DNA of 64,000 nucleotides from JAWLBM01 sp041687675 (GTDB lineage Bacteria > Pseudomonadota > Alphaproteobacteria > Rhizobiales > Pleomorphomonadaceae). A model generated the notes under the pieces. The model searched no databases and had not been told where the DNA came from. It saw only the letters and a list, made by a program, of their open reading frames with translations. The position numbers and the translations under genes are program-made. The DNA is taken from the NCBI GenBank assembly GCA_041687675.1, contig JAWLBM010000020.1, forward strand, positions 1 through 64,000, in the 5' to 3' direction. Of the stretch, positions 44,699 to 55,473 are shown in pieces; position 1 is the stretch's first letter, and every line of letters begins with the position of its first letter.

Positions 44699-45979
44699 CT
44701 ATCTGAACAGCCCCGGCAGCCACAGCGAGATCGCCGGGATGTAGGTGACGAGGCCGAGCACCACCAGGCCGGCGCCGTAGAAGGGCCAGACGCTCCGCAT
44801 CGCCCGCCAGACCGAGATCTTCCCGACCGCGCAGGCGACGAACTGCACCGCGCCCACCGGCGGCGTGTTGAGGCCGATGCCGAGGTTGAGGATCATGATC
44901 ACCCCGAAATGCACCGGGTCGATGCCGTAGGCCACCACCACCGGCAGGAAGATGGGCGTCGCGATGATGATCATCGGCCCCATGTCCATGAACGTGCCGA
45001 GCAGCAGCATCAGGAGGTTGAGGAGCAGCAGCACCACCAGCGGATCGTTGGAGATGCTGTTCATCCAGTCGATCAGCGCCGCGGGGACCCTGAGGTAGGC
45101 CATCAGCCAGGAGAAGGCGGCGGCGGTCCCGATGATCAGCAGCACCATCGCGGTGGTGCGCACCGCGCCGAGGGTGGCGCGGACGAATTCGGCGAGCGTC
45201 AGCGTCCGGTAGACGAGGGTGGTGACGAGCAGCGCGTAGAGCACGGCGATGCAGGAACTCTCCGTCGCGGTGAAGATGCCGGAGCGGACCCCGCCGAAGA
45301 TGATGGCGATCAGGATCAGTCCGGGGAAGGCCGCGGCGGCGAGGTGGAGGACGGCGAGGAGCCCGGGGAACGGCTCGGTCGGGTAGCCGCGGCTGCGCGC
45401 CACGAAGTAGGCCGTCACCATCAGCGCCGCCGCGAGCAGGATCCCCGGCAGGATGCCGGCGGTGAAGAGGTCGGCGATGGAGATCCGGCCGCCGGCCGAG
45501 ATCGAGTAGATGATCATGTTGTGCGACGGCGGCAGCAGCAGCGCGATCAGCGCCGCCATGGAGGTGACGTTCACCGCGTAGTCGGCGCCGTAGCCTCTCG
45601 CCTTCATCTGCGGGATCATCAGCCCGCCGACCGCGGCCGCCTCGGCGACGGCCGAGCCGGAGATGCCGCCGAACAGGGTCGAGGCGGCGATGTTCACCTG
45701 GCCGAGGCCGCCGCGCAGGTGCCCGACCAGCGAGCCGGCGAAGGCGACGATCCGCCCGGCGATGCCGCCGCGGACCATCAGGTCGCCGGCGTAGATGAAG
45801 AAGGGGATGGCGAGCAGCGTGAAGACGCTCATGCCGGAGTTGAGCCGCTGGAACACCACCAGCGGCGGCAGGCCCATGTAGGTGACGGTGGCGAAGGACG
45901 CGATGCCGAGGCTGAAGGCGATCGGCGTGCCGATCAGGAGGAGGACGCCGAAGGTCCCGAACAGGATCCAGAGCTCCAC
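44699..45979 (-). CDS. dctM: TRAP transporter large permease DctM
   Basis: A 426-residue membrane protein with 11-12 hydrophobic segments, the channel subunit of a tripartite ATP-independent periplasmic transporter driven by the Na+ or proton gradient. Family stretches are PFFIYAGDLMVRGGIAGRI, FGGISGSAVAEAAAVG and the C-terminal NLGIGLNTPPVGAVQFV. It follows dctQ by a single base in the uronate operon, so hexuronates or related acids are the likely cargo. Confidence 0.93.
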   Translation of the reverse strand: MELWILFGTFGVLLLIGTPIAFSLGIASFATVTYMGLPPLVVFQRLNSGMSVFTLLAIPFFIYAGDLMVRGGIAGRIVAFAGSLVGHLRGGLGQVNIAASTLFGGISGSAVAEAAAVGGLMIPQMKARGYGADYAVNVTSMAALIALLLPPSHNMIIYSISAGGRISIADLFTAGILPGILLAAALMVTAYFVARSRGYPTEPFPGLLAVLHLAAAAFPGLILIAIIFGGVRSGIFTATESSCIAVLYALLVTTLVYRTLTLAEFVRATLGAVRTTAMVLLIIGTAAAFSWLMAYLRVPAALIDWMNSISNDPLVVLLLLNLLMLLLGTFMDMGPMIIIATPIFLPVVVAYGIDPVHFGVIMILNLGIGLNTPPVGAVQFVACAVGKISVWRAMRSVWPFYGAGLVVLGLVTYIPAISLWLPGLFR

Positions 45980-45980
45980 G

Positions 45981-46499
45981 TCAGGCCCCCGCGTCCAGGA
46001 GGTCGAGGTCGACCGCCTCGCCGGACAGCCGCCGGACCAGCCGCTCGGCCGAGAACAGGCAGATGAGGATGCCGCCGGCGACCACCGGCAGGTAGTCGAA
46101 GCTGCCGGGCAGGCCGAGCGCCGGCAGCGTGGCGGTCCAGGTCAGCGCCGCCAGCTGCGAGCCGTACCAGATCATGCCGGCGCCGAAGGCGAACACCACC
46201 ACGTCGGAGATCGAGCGCAGCACCGCCTTGGACCCCGGCGGCAGGATGTAGAGCAGCACGTCGAAGCCGAGGTGGGACTGCTCGCGCACGCCGACCGCGG
46301 CGCCGAGGAAGATGAACCAGCTCATCAGCATGACCGCGCCCGGCTCGGTCCAGCTCGGCGAATCGTTGAGCACGTAGCGGCAGTAGACCTGCCAGGCGAC
46401 GGTCGCCGTCATCAGCACGAGGCCGATGCCGGCCAGCCAGAGCGCGACCGTCGAGGTCGCCGCGAGAATGCGGCCGAGCCGCGCCATCCGTTCCGCCAT
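45981..46499 (-). CDS. dctQ: TRAP transporter small permease DctQ
   Basis: A 172-residue membrane protein with four hydrophobic segments, the small TRAP subunit. The motif RYVLNDSPSWTEPGAVMLMSWF (given here only as landmark: RYVLNDSP then WTEPGAV) and REQSHLGFDVL are typical. It follows dctP by 66 bp containing a strong hairpin, and precedes dctM by one base. Confidence 0.88.
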   Translation of the reverse strand: MAERMARLGRILAATSTVALWLAGIGLVLMTATVAWQVYCRYVLNDSPSWTEPGAVMLMSWFIFLGAAVGVREQSHLGFDVLLYILPPGSKAVLRSISDVVVFAFGAGMIWYGSQLAALTWTATLPALGLPGSFDYLPVVAGGILICLFSAERLVRRLSGEAVDLDLLDAGA

Positions 46500-46521
46500 G
46501 ATGCCCCCGGGAGTCTCGGTG

Positions 46522-46549
46522 GGCGGCGCGACCGCAAGGTCGCGCCGCC
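46522..46549 (-). terminator. Strong hairpin between dctP and dctQ (first TRAP operon)
   Basis: Two perfect 12-bp arms (GGCGGCGCGACC and its complement) enclose a 4-nt loop. The hairpin sits 16 bp after the dctP stop codon and 22 bp before the dctQ start. A stable structure here can protect the dctP end of the message and lower dctQM expression, giving excess binding protein. Confidence 0.55.
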
Positions 46550-46565
46550 GGTTCGGGTGAGGCCG

Positions 46566-47546
46566 TTACTCGACCGCCTGGATGCGCTCGACGAGGCTCA
46601 TCAGCTTGGGATCGGTGACGTGCTTCTCGTAGACGGGCTTCATCGCCTCGATGAACGGGGTCTTGTCCACCGTGGTGATCGTCGAGCCGCCGGCCTCGAC
46701 GACCTCGCGCGACTTCTGCTCCTGGGCGTCCCACAGCTCGCGCTGGCGCACGACGCTCTCGCGCGCCGCCTGGCGGACGATCTCCTGGTCCTCGGGCGAG
46801 AGCTTGTCCCAGGTGCTCTTGGCCATGACCAGCACCTCGGGGACGATCAGGTGCTCGTCCATGACGTAGTTCTTGGCGACCTCGGCGTGCTTGGCCGTGT
46901 CATAGGACGGGAAGTTGTTCTCCGCCCCGTCGATGACGCCGGTCTCGATCGCCGAGTAGACCTCGCCGTAGGGCATCGGCGTGGCGTTGGCGCCGAGGGC
47001 GTTGACCATGTCGACGAAGATGTCCGACTGCATGACGCGGAACTTCATGCCCTTGAGGTCGTCGATCGACTCGATCGGCTTCTGCGAATTGTAGAAGGAG
47101 CGCGCGCCGGCGTCGTAGAAGGCGAGGCCGATCACCCCGTGCGGCTCGAAGGCGGCGAGGATCTCCTGCCCGATCTCGCCGTCCATCACCGTCCGCATGT
47201 GGTCGACCGAGCGGAAGATGTACGGCAGCGACGGGACGCGCGACTCCGGCACCAGGCCGTTGAACGGCCCGAGCGACACGCGGTTGAGGTCGATGACGCC
47301 GCTGCGGACCTGCTCGATGGTGTCCTTTTCCTCGCCGAGCTGGGCCGAGTGGTAGACCTCGACGCCGATGCGCCCGCCGGTGCGCTCCTTGATCAGGTCG
47401 CCCATGTACTTGACCGCCTCGACGGTCGGGTAGCCGTCCGGATGGGTGTCCGACGAGCGCAGGACCATGTCCTGCGCAAAGGCGCTGCCGGCGGCGAGCG
47501 CGCCGGCCAGCATGGCCGAGGCGACGAATGTCCTGATAGGCTTCAT
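46566..47546 (-). CDS. dctP: TRAP transporter substrate-binding protein DctP
   Basis: A 326-residue periplasmic binding protein with a signal peptide ending at GSAFAQ. DctP-family landmarks are the YHSAQLGEEKDTIEQVRSG region, the carboxylate-binding Arg in GMKFRVMQS, and NALGANATPMPYGEVYSAIETG. It binds an organic acid through that arginine; location between uxaC and kduD/kdgF suggests glucuronate, galacturonate or an unsaturated uronate. It follows uxaC by 46 bp. Confidence 0.92.
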   Translation of the reverse strand: MKPIRTFVASAMLAGALAAGSAFAQDMVLRSSDTHPDGYPTVEAVKYMGDLIKERTGGRIGVEVYHSAQLGEEKDTIEQVRSGVIDLNRVSLGPFNGLVPESRVPSLPYIFRSVDHMRTVMDGEIGQEILAAFEPHGVIGLAFYDAGARSFYNSQKPIESIDDLKGMKFRVMQSDIFVDMVNALGANATPMPYGEVYSAIETGVIDGAENNFPSYDTAKHAEVAKNYVMDEHLIVPEVLVMAKSTWDKLSPEDQEIVRQAARESVVRQRELWDAQEQKSREVVEAGGSTITTVDKTPFIEAMKPVYEKHVTDPKLMSLVERIQAVE

Positions 47547-47592
47547 GGCTTCCTCCCTGTCTTTTCACCCCTGCGGCGCGACCGGCCGCTTC

Positions 47593-49002
47593 TCAGAGCC
47601 GATACGCCCGCTTGGCGAGCGCATAGGCCAGGTCCCGCGCCACCTCGTGGGCCTCGTCCTCCCCGAGCCGGTGCTCGGCCACGAGGCGCGCGAGGAACGC
47701 GCAGTCGACACGCCGCGCCACGTCGTGGCGCGCCGGAATGGATGGAAATGCGCGGGTGTCGTCGTTGAACCCGACGGTGTTGTAGAAGCCGGCGGTCTCG
47801 GTCGCCATCTCGCGGAACCGCCGCATGCCCTCGGCGCTGTCGTGGAACCACCAGGGCGGCCCCAGCCGGAGGGCGGGGTAGACGCCGGCGAGCGGCGCCA
47901 GCTCGCGGGCGTAGCTGGTCTCGTCGAGAGTGAAGACGATCACCGTCAGGCCCGGCTCCAGCCCCACCCGGTCGAGCAGCGGCTTCAGCGCCGCGACATA
48001 GTCGGTCCGGGTCGGGATGTCGAAGCCCTTGTCCCGCCCGAAGCGGGCGAACACCGCCGGCGAGTGGTTGCGCCAGGAGCCCGGGTGGATCTGCAGCACC
48101 AGCCCGTCGTCGAGGCTCATCTTGGCCATCTCGGTCAGCATCTGCGCCCGGAACAGCCGCTTGTCGGCAGCGTCGGCGCGGCCGCCGCGGACGCGGCCGA
48201 AGAGGGCGGCGGCCTCGCCGTCCGCAAGGTCGGCCGTCTCGGCGGTGGGGTGGCCGTGGTCCGAGGCGGTCGCGCCGTAGCGGCGGAAGAAGGCCCGCCG
48301 CGCCCGGTGGGCGTCGAGGTAGCCCTGCCAGCTGCCGGTGTCGCAGCCGGTGATCTCGCCGAGCCGGTCGAGGTTGCCGGAGAAGTCCTCGAACTCGGGG
48401 TCGACGACCGCGTCCGGCCGGTAGGTCGTGACCACCCGGCCGCCCCAGCCGCTGTCGAGGATCGCCTGGTGCCAGCGAAGGTCGTCGAGGGCGCCCTCGG
48501 TGGTGGCGATCACCTCGATGTTGAAGCGCTCGTAGAGCGCCCGCGGGCGGAAGTCGTCCCGCTCCAGGCAGGCGGCGATGGTGTCGTAGTGCCGGTCGGC
48601 GGTGGCCGGGCCGAGCGGCTCGTCGATGCCGAAGAGGTGGGAGAAGGTGTGGTCCAGCCACATCCGGGTCGGGGTGCCGCGGAAGAGGTGCCAGTGCTCG
48701 GCGAACCGCCGCCAGATCGTCCGCCCGTCCGCCTCGACGGGGCTGCCGTCGCGGGTCGGGACCCCGAGGTCCTCGAGCCGGACGCCCTGGCTGAACAGCA
48801 TCCGGAAGATGTAGTGGTCCGGCACGATCAGCAGCCGGGCCGGGTCGGGGAAGCGCTCGTTCTCGGCGTACCAGCGCGGGTCGGTGTGGCCGTGCGGGCT
48901 GACGATCGGCAGCCCCGTCACCGCGGCGTAGAGGTCCCGCGCGACGGCGAGGGCGCGGCCCTCCGGCGGGAACAGCAGATCCGGATGCACCAACCCCGCC
49001 AT
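47593..49002 (-). CDS. uxaC: Glucuronate/galacturonate isomerase
   Basis: A 469-residue uronate isomerase of the amidohydrolase superfamily that converts glucuronate to fructuronate and galacturonate to tagaturonate. The metal site HGHTD is in IVSPHGHTDPRWYAENERFPDP. The ATG at 49002 is preferred because GGGGAGG lies about 10 bp upstream; an in-frame ATG at 49026 would add eight residues. It is the first gene of the leftward uronate operon. The next steps for fructuronate/tagaturonate (uxuB/uxaB, uxuA/uxaA) are not in the window. Confidence 0.94.
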   Translation of the reverse strand: MAGLVHPDLLFPPEGRALAVARDLYAAVTGLPIVSPHGHTDPRWYAENERFPDPARLLIVPDHYIFRMLFSQGVRLEDLGVPTRDGSPVEADGRTIWRRFAEHWHLFRGTPTRMWLDHTFSHLFGIDEPLGPATADRHYDTIAACLERDDFRPRALYERFNIEVIATTEGALDDLRWHQAILDSGWGGRVVTTYRPDAVVDPEFEDFSGNLDRLGEITGCDTGSWQGYLDAHRARRAFFRRYGATASDHGHPTAETADLADGEAAALFGRVRGGRADAADKRLFRAQMLTEMAKMSLDDGLVLQIHPGSWRNHSPAVFARFGRDKGFDIPTRTDYVAALKPLLDRVGLEPGLTVIVFTLDETSYARELAPLAGVYPALRLGPPWWFHDSAEGMRRFREMATETAGFYNTVGFNDDTRAFPSIPARHDVARRVDCAFLARLVAEHRLGEDEAHEVARDLAYALAKRAYRL

Positions 49003-49052
49003 GCCTCGAACGTCCTCCCCCCGCAATTTGGTCGCACCGGGGGGCGGCCGCT

Positions 49053-49086
49053 GTCAACATACAAAAACCGGCGTGTTGTATGACAA
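49053..49086 (-). promoter_or_regulatory. uxaC operon promoter with FCD-GntR operator
   Basis: On the minus strand TTGTCA (49086-49081) and TGTATG (49063-49058) form a 17-bp-spaced promoter 56 bp upstream of uxaC. TTGTATGACAA (49076-49086) covers the -35 and matches the FCD-GntR consensus TNGTNNNACNA. A related half-site TTGTATGTTGA lies over the -10 on the other orientation. Repression by the operon's own GntR protein is the simplest reading. Confidence 0.65.
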
Positions 49087-49213
49087 ATTCGGGGTCGGCG
49101 CGATGCGTCGGGGTGAGCCGGGCCGGGCCGGCCTTCGAGCGCGCGGCGGAAGTCTGCCGCAAGTCGGCCGGGTGCGCCAGCTTGATGAGGACGGTCGGCC
49201 GGCCCCCGGGCCG

Positions 49214-51145
49214 TCACTCCCCCTGCCGGCCGAGGAAGGCGCGGGCCTCCTCGCGCGATTCGAAGATGTGCGCCGGGACCTTGCGGGTGAGGCAGTCGCG
49301 AAGCTTGGCGCGCATGAACGCGCCGGCGGCATAGCGCGAGACCCGACCGTAGAGCCGGTCCTCGAGGTCGCGGACCATCGCCGCATAGGGGGCGACGAGA
49401 TCGGCGGCGAGGTCGAAGCGGTTGTAGTTCACCACCACGTCGACGCGCCGGTCGTGCCGGGACAGCGCCGCCTCCACCGCCGCCCGGATCCTGTCGACAT
49501 CCTCGGGCTTCCTCACCTTCAGGCCCTCGAAGTTGAGGAACAGCGTGTTCTCCGCCACGTCGAGGGCGATCCGCTCCTCCAGGCGGAGGTCGTAGAGCAT
49601 GGCTTCGAGGCCGAACCGGCCCTGGCGGAAGATCCGGGGGTCCATCTCCCGCACCTCGCCGACGACCGGCCGGAACCCCATCCGGGCGATCACCTCCCGC
49701 TCGGGGTCCACCCCGGGCGCCACCTCGACCAGCACCGGCCCGTCCGGGCCGAGGCGGAACACTGCGCGCTCGGTGACGAACAGCACCTCGCGCCCCCGCG
49801 CCACGGCCTCGGCGGCCGAAAAGGTGACCTGCTCCACCGCGGCCACGAACTTCGGCGCGCGCCCCTCCCGGCGGATCGCGAGTCGGCCGTCGCCGACGTC
49901 GATCTCCAGGCCGCCGGCGGTGAAGGTGCCGGCGAACACCACCTTGCGCGCGCTCTGGCTGATGTTGATGAAGCCGCCCGCGCCGGCGAGGCGGCCGCCG
50001 AACCGGCTCACGTTGACGTTGCCCTCGCGGTCCGCCTCGGCCATGCCGAGGCAGGCGAGGTCGAGGCCGCCGCCATCGTAGAAGTCGAACTGGGCGTTCT
50101 GCGGGATCACCGCCTCGGTGTTCACCGCCGCGCCGAAGTCGAGGCCGCCGGCCGGCCGGCCGCCGAGGACGCCGGGCTCGGCGGTGAGGGTGACGGTCGC
50201 GAGCACGCCCTCCTCCTCCGCCACGTCGGCGACGCCCTCGGGCATGCCGATGCCGAGGTTGACCACGCCGCCGGGCGGCAGTTCCATCGCCGCGCGGCGG
50301 GCGATGATCTTGCGGGCGTCGAGCGGCGCGGCTCCGCCCGCCGACGCCGGCGCGCGCACCTCGCCGGAGAACACCGGGGAGTAGGCGGTGGCGTAGGTCT
50401 GCAGGTGGTTCTCCGGCCGCGCGACCACCACCGCGTCGACCAGCGCTCCCGGCACCGCGACGCGCTTGGGATCGAGCGACCCCGCCGCGGCGATCCGCTC
50501 CACCTGCGCGATCACCAGTCCGCCGGAGTTGCGGGCGGCCATGGCCATGGCGAGGCTGTCGAGGACGAGGGCCTCGCGCTCCATCGAGATGTTGCCGTTC
50601 TCGTCGGCGGTGGTGCCGCGGATGAGGGCGACGCCGATCGGGAAGGCCGGGTAGAACAGCATGGGCTGGCCGGTCCAGTCGACCAGCCGGACCCTCTCCT
50701 CCGTCGCGGCCGGGCTAATCCGGCCGCCGTCCCGCCGCGGATCCACGAAGGTGCCGAGACCGATCCGCGTGAGCAGCCCGGGGCGGCCGGCCGCGATCTC
50801 CCGGTAGAGCTGGGAGATCACCCCCTGCGGCAGGTTCCACGCCTCGATCCGGCCTTCGAGGGCCATGCGGGCCAGCTTCGGGGCGAGGCCCCAGTGGCCG
50901 CCGATCGCCCGTGCGACCAGTCCGTCGTGGGCGAGGCGGTTGAGGCCGCGCCCGGCGCCGTCGCCCTGCCCGGCGGCGAACACCAGGGTGAGGTCGCGCG
51001 GCTCCCCGGACTCGAGGAATCGGGCCTCCAGGGCGGCCAGCAGTTCCTCCGGCACGCCGATCCCGACGAAGCCGGAGGTCGCGACGGTTTCACCGTCCCG
51101 GATCAGCGCCGCGGCGTCGGCGGCGGTGGCGAGCTTCGGTGTCAT
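49214..51145 (-). CDS. Family I acetate/3-ketoacid (propionate-type) CoA-transferase
   Basis: A 643-residue fused alpha/beta CoA-transferase. The GIGVPEELL glycine loop opens the first half. The nucleophile of the second half is probably E323 in TLTAEPGVLGG, matching the ESG motif of YdiF/Pct enzymes. YdiF/Pct proteins end near residue 520-530. Here about 115 further residues follow (IALDVAENTLFLNFEGLKVRK...) and look like a separate alpha/beta domain. It lies 17 bp after the 3-hydroxybutyrate dehydrogenase gene and would activate acetoacetate to acetoacetyl-CoA. Other short-chain acids are possible. Confidence 0.85.
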   Translation of the reverse strand: MTPKLATAADAAALIRDGETVATSGFVGIGVPEELLAALEARFLESGEPRDLTLVFAAGQGDGAGRGLNRLAHDGLVARAIGGHWGLAPKLARMALEGRIEAWNLPQGVISQLYREIAAGRPGLLTRIGLGTFVDPRRDGGRISPAATEERVRLVDWTGQPMLFYPAFPIGVALIRGTTADENGNISMEREALVLDSLAMAMAARNSGGLVIAQVERIAAAGSLDPKRVAVPGALVDAVVVARPENHLQTYATAYSPVFSGEVRAPASAGGAAPLDARKIIARRAAMELPPGGVVNLGIGMPEGVADVAEEEGVLATVTLTAEPGVLGGRPAGGLDFGAAVNTEAVIPQNAQFDFYDGGGLDLACLGMAEADREGNVNVSRFGGRLAGAGGFINISQSARKVVFAGTFTAGGLEIDVGDGRLAIRREGRAPKFVAAVEQVTFSAAEAVARGREVLFVTERAVFRLGPDGPVLVEVAPGVDPEREVIARMGFRPVVGEVREMDPRIFRQGRFGLEAMLYDLRLEERIALDVAENTLFLNFEGLKVRKPEDVDRIRAAVEAALSRHDRRVDVVVNYNRFDLAADLVAPYAAMVRDLEDRLYGRVSRYAAGAFMRAKLRDCLTRKVPAHIFESREEARAFLGRQGE

Positions 51146-51162
51146 GGCGTTCCCCCCCGGCG

Positions 51163-51939
51163 TCAGCGAGCCGTCCAGCCGCCGTCGACCGGCAGCGCCA
51201 CGCCCCGGATCTCGGCCGCAGCATTGGAGCAGAGGAAGGCCACCGTCTCGCCGATCTGTTCCGGCGTGACGAAGGTGCCGGAGGGCTGCTTCTCAAAGAG
51301 AAGCCGCTGCCGCGCCTCGGCCATCGACAGCCTGTCCCGCGCCGCAATGTCCTCGATCTGACGCTCCACCAGCGGCGTCAGGACCCAGCCCGGACACACG
51401 GCGTTGCAGGTGATCGGGCTGGTGGCGGTCTCCAGCGCGACGACCTTGGTCAGGCCGACCACGCCGTGCTTGGCGGCGACATAGGCGGCCTTGTTCACCG
51501 AGGCGACGAGGCCGTGGGCCGAGGCGATGTTGACGATGCGACCCCACCCCTGCACCCGCATCAGCGGCAGCGCCGCCCGGATCGCATGGAAGTTGGAGGA
51601 GAGGTTCACCGCGATCACGGTGTCCCACCAGTGCGCCTCGAAGGTCTCGACCGGGGAGGTGTGCTGGACCCCGGCGTTGTTGACCAGGATGTCGACGGAG
51701 CCGAAGCGGTCGTTGGCCTCCTCGACCAGCGCCGAGACCTCGTCCGGCCGGGACATGTCCGCCCCGATGAAAGCGGCGGGAACGCCGTGCACCTGCGCGA
51801 TCTCCTCGGCGATGCGTTCCCCCTCGCCGCGCCCCAGGCCGTTGACGACGATCCTTGCGCCCCTGGCGGCGAGGGTCCTGGCGACCGCCAGGCCGATGCC
51901 GCTTGTCGAGCCGGTGACGATGGCTGTCCTGTCCTTCAT
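51163..51939 (-). CDS. bdhA: 3-hydroxybutyrate dehydrogenase
   Basis: A 258-residue short-chain dehydrogenase. Motifs: TGSTSGIGLAVA (NAD), NNAGVQHTSPVE, catalytic NIASAHGLVASVNKAAYVAAKHG (Ser/Tyr/Lys), and AVCPGWVLTPLVERQI, all typical of D-3-hydroxybutyrate dehydrogenases. It oxidises 3-hydroxybutyrate to acetoacetate. The position between a TRAP transporter and a CoA-transferase supports uptake and use of exogenous 3-hydroxybutyrate. It follows dctM by 67 bp. Confidence 0.88.
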   Translation of the reverse strand: MKDRTAIVTGSTSGIGLAVARTLAARGARIVVNGLGRGEGERIAEEIAQVHGVPAAFIGADMSRPDEVSALVEEANDRFGSVDILVNNAGVQHTSPVETFEAHWWDTVIAVNLSSNFHAIRAALPLMRVQGWGRIVNIASAHGLVASVNKAAYVAAKHGVVGLTKVVALETATSPITCNAVCPGWVLTPLVERQIEDIAARDRLSMAEARQRLLFEKQPSGTFVTPEQIGETVAFLCSNAAAEIRGVALPVDGGWTAR

Positions 51940-51975
51940 GCCGGACCTCGGGTGTTGGTCGGGTTGATCGGCGCC

Positions 51976-51998
51976 GGCGGGCGACGGTCCCGCCCGCC
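51976..51998 (-). terminator. Hairpin between dctM and bdhA
   Basis: GGCGGGCG and CGCCCGCC form an 8-bp stem with a 7-nt loop between the dctM stop and the bdhA start. There is no T run. It may be a partial terminator or RNA-stability element inside the operon. Confidence 0.35.
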
Positions 51999-52006
51999 GC
52001 AGGGGG

Positions 52007-53398
<1,392 letters not shown>

Positions 53399-53401
53399 CG
53401 G

Positions 53402-54025
53402 TCAGCCCTCCGCTACCGGGTCGGCCGCGGGCGCGGGCGCGCCGCGCAGAAGGGCGAGGCACCGGTGCATTCTCGCCAGCGCGGCGACGACGAGCAGCGC
53501 CGGCCCGAGGACGAGCATGCTCTTGATGATCCAGTACTGGCCGAGCCCGGCGGGCGAGCTGGACCGTTCGCCGTCGGCCCAGGCCTTGACCACGAAGGGG
53601 ACCGCGAACCAGAGCACGACCCCGAGAAAGGGCAGCAGGAAGACGATCGTCCCCACCAGGTCGACCCAGGCCTTGCTGCGCAGCGAGAACCGCTCGTGCA
53701 GGACGTCGACCCGGACGTGGTCGTCGTAGGCCATGGTGTAGGCCAGCCCGAGCAGGAACAGCGCCGAGAAGATGTGCCACTGGATCTCCTCCAGCTGCAC
53801 GCTGCCGATCCCGAGCACGTTCTTCATGAAGACGTTGAGGCAGATCACCGCGACGAGGGCGATCCAGAACCAGGAGATCAGGCTGCCGAACCGCTTGATG
53901 GCGCCGTCGACGGCGCGCGAGAAACGGGTCTCCGGCAGGTTGGCGTGATGGACGACTTGGTTCAGATCGTCGGGCTCGGTCGCGGAGACCGCCCTCCGGT
54001 CCGGGTCCTGGACGTCGGACGACAT
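53402..54025 (-). CDS. dctQ: TRAP transporter small permease DctQ (second system)
   Basis: A 207-residue small TRAP permease with four hydrophobic segments (ISWFWIALVAVICLNVF onward) and the landmark AYDDHVRVDVLHERFSLRSK. The first ~45 residues are a polar N-terminal extension not usual in DctQ. The ATG at 54025 is preceded by CTCCTCC complement (GGAGG). It follows dctP by 62 bp holding a 10-bp-stem hairpin. Confidence 0.88.
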   Translation of the reverse strand: MSSDVQDPDRRAVSATEPDDLNQVVHHANLPETRFSRAVDGAIKRFGSLISWFWIALVAVICLNVFMKNVLGIGSVQLEEIQWHIFSALFLLGLAYTMAYDDHVRVDVLHERFSLRSKAWVDLVGTIVFLLPFLGVVLWFAVPFVVKAWADGERSSSPAGLGQYWIIKSMLVLGPALLVVAALARMHRCLALLRGAPAPAADPVAEG

Positions 54026-54050
54026 GGCGTTGCCTCGGTGGGAGGAGAGC

Positions 54051-54075
54051 GGCCGGGCGCGGACTGCGCCCGGCC
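54051..54075 (-). terminator. Strong hairpin between dctP and dctQ (second TRAP operon)
   Basis: GGCCGGGCGC and GCGCCCGGCC form a perfect 10-bp stem with a 5-nt loop, 12 bp after the dctP stop codon. Position and strength parallel the hairpin at 46522-46549 in the other TRAP operon, consistent with raised binding-protein expression. Confidence 0.55.
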
Positions 54076-54087
54076 ATCGGGGCGCCG

Positions 54088-55155
<1,068 letters not shown>

Positions 55156-55285
55156 GCGAGACTCCTCCTTGACGCGCCACGGCATCTGGTCGACCCGGCA
55201 GGTGCGGCAGCGCTTGTTCCTCCTGGCCGCAGGCGCCCGCCTCTTCCCCGGGCTCCACGGCCTTGCCGGTCCGTGCAGAGGGATC

Positions 55286-55300
55286 GCAAGCCGCGTGCCA
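55286..55300 (-). promoter_or_regulatory. Sigma-54 (-24/-12) promoter of the TRAP/bdhA operon
   Basis: On the minus strand TGGCACGCGGCTTGC reads from 55300 to 55286. It matches the RpoN consensus TGGCACG-N4-TTGC at every defined position, with correct GG/GC spacing. It lies 131 bp upstream of the dctP start codon and 173 bp from the gene for a sigma-54 activator, so the activator very probably controls it. Confidence 0.88.
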
Positions 55301-55319
55301 ACCGGGGCGAGCTGAAAAA

Positions 55320-55377
55320 CCTTGAATTTTCAAGGGGCTGTTTCGGCGGCTCCTCGGCCGCCATCCAGAATTCCGGA
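55320..55377. promoter_or_regulatory. Candidate activator-binding palindromes upstream of the -24/-12 promoter
   Basis: CCTTGAA-TT-TTCAAGG (55320-55335) is a perfect inverted repeat, and TCCAGAATTCCGGA (55364-55377) is a 14-bp palindrome with one mismatched pair. Both lie 20-80 bp upstream of the -24 element, where sigma-54 activators bind. I cannot tell which, if either, is the real site. Confidence 0.45.
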
Positions 55378-55473
55378 CGGCGATCGAGGCTCCCCGCTCG
55401 GAAAAACCGCCCGGTTTCAGGGGCTTATCGGAAGGTCCGGGTTTCTGGACGGAGATCCGGCCCGCGGCGGCCG

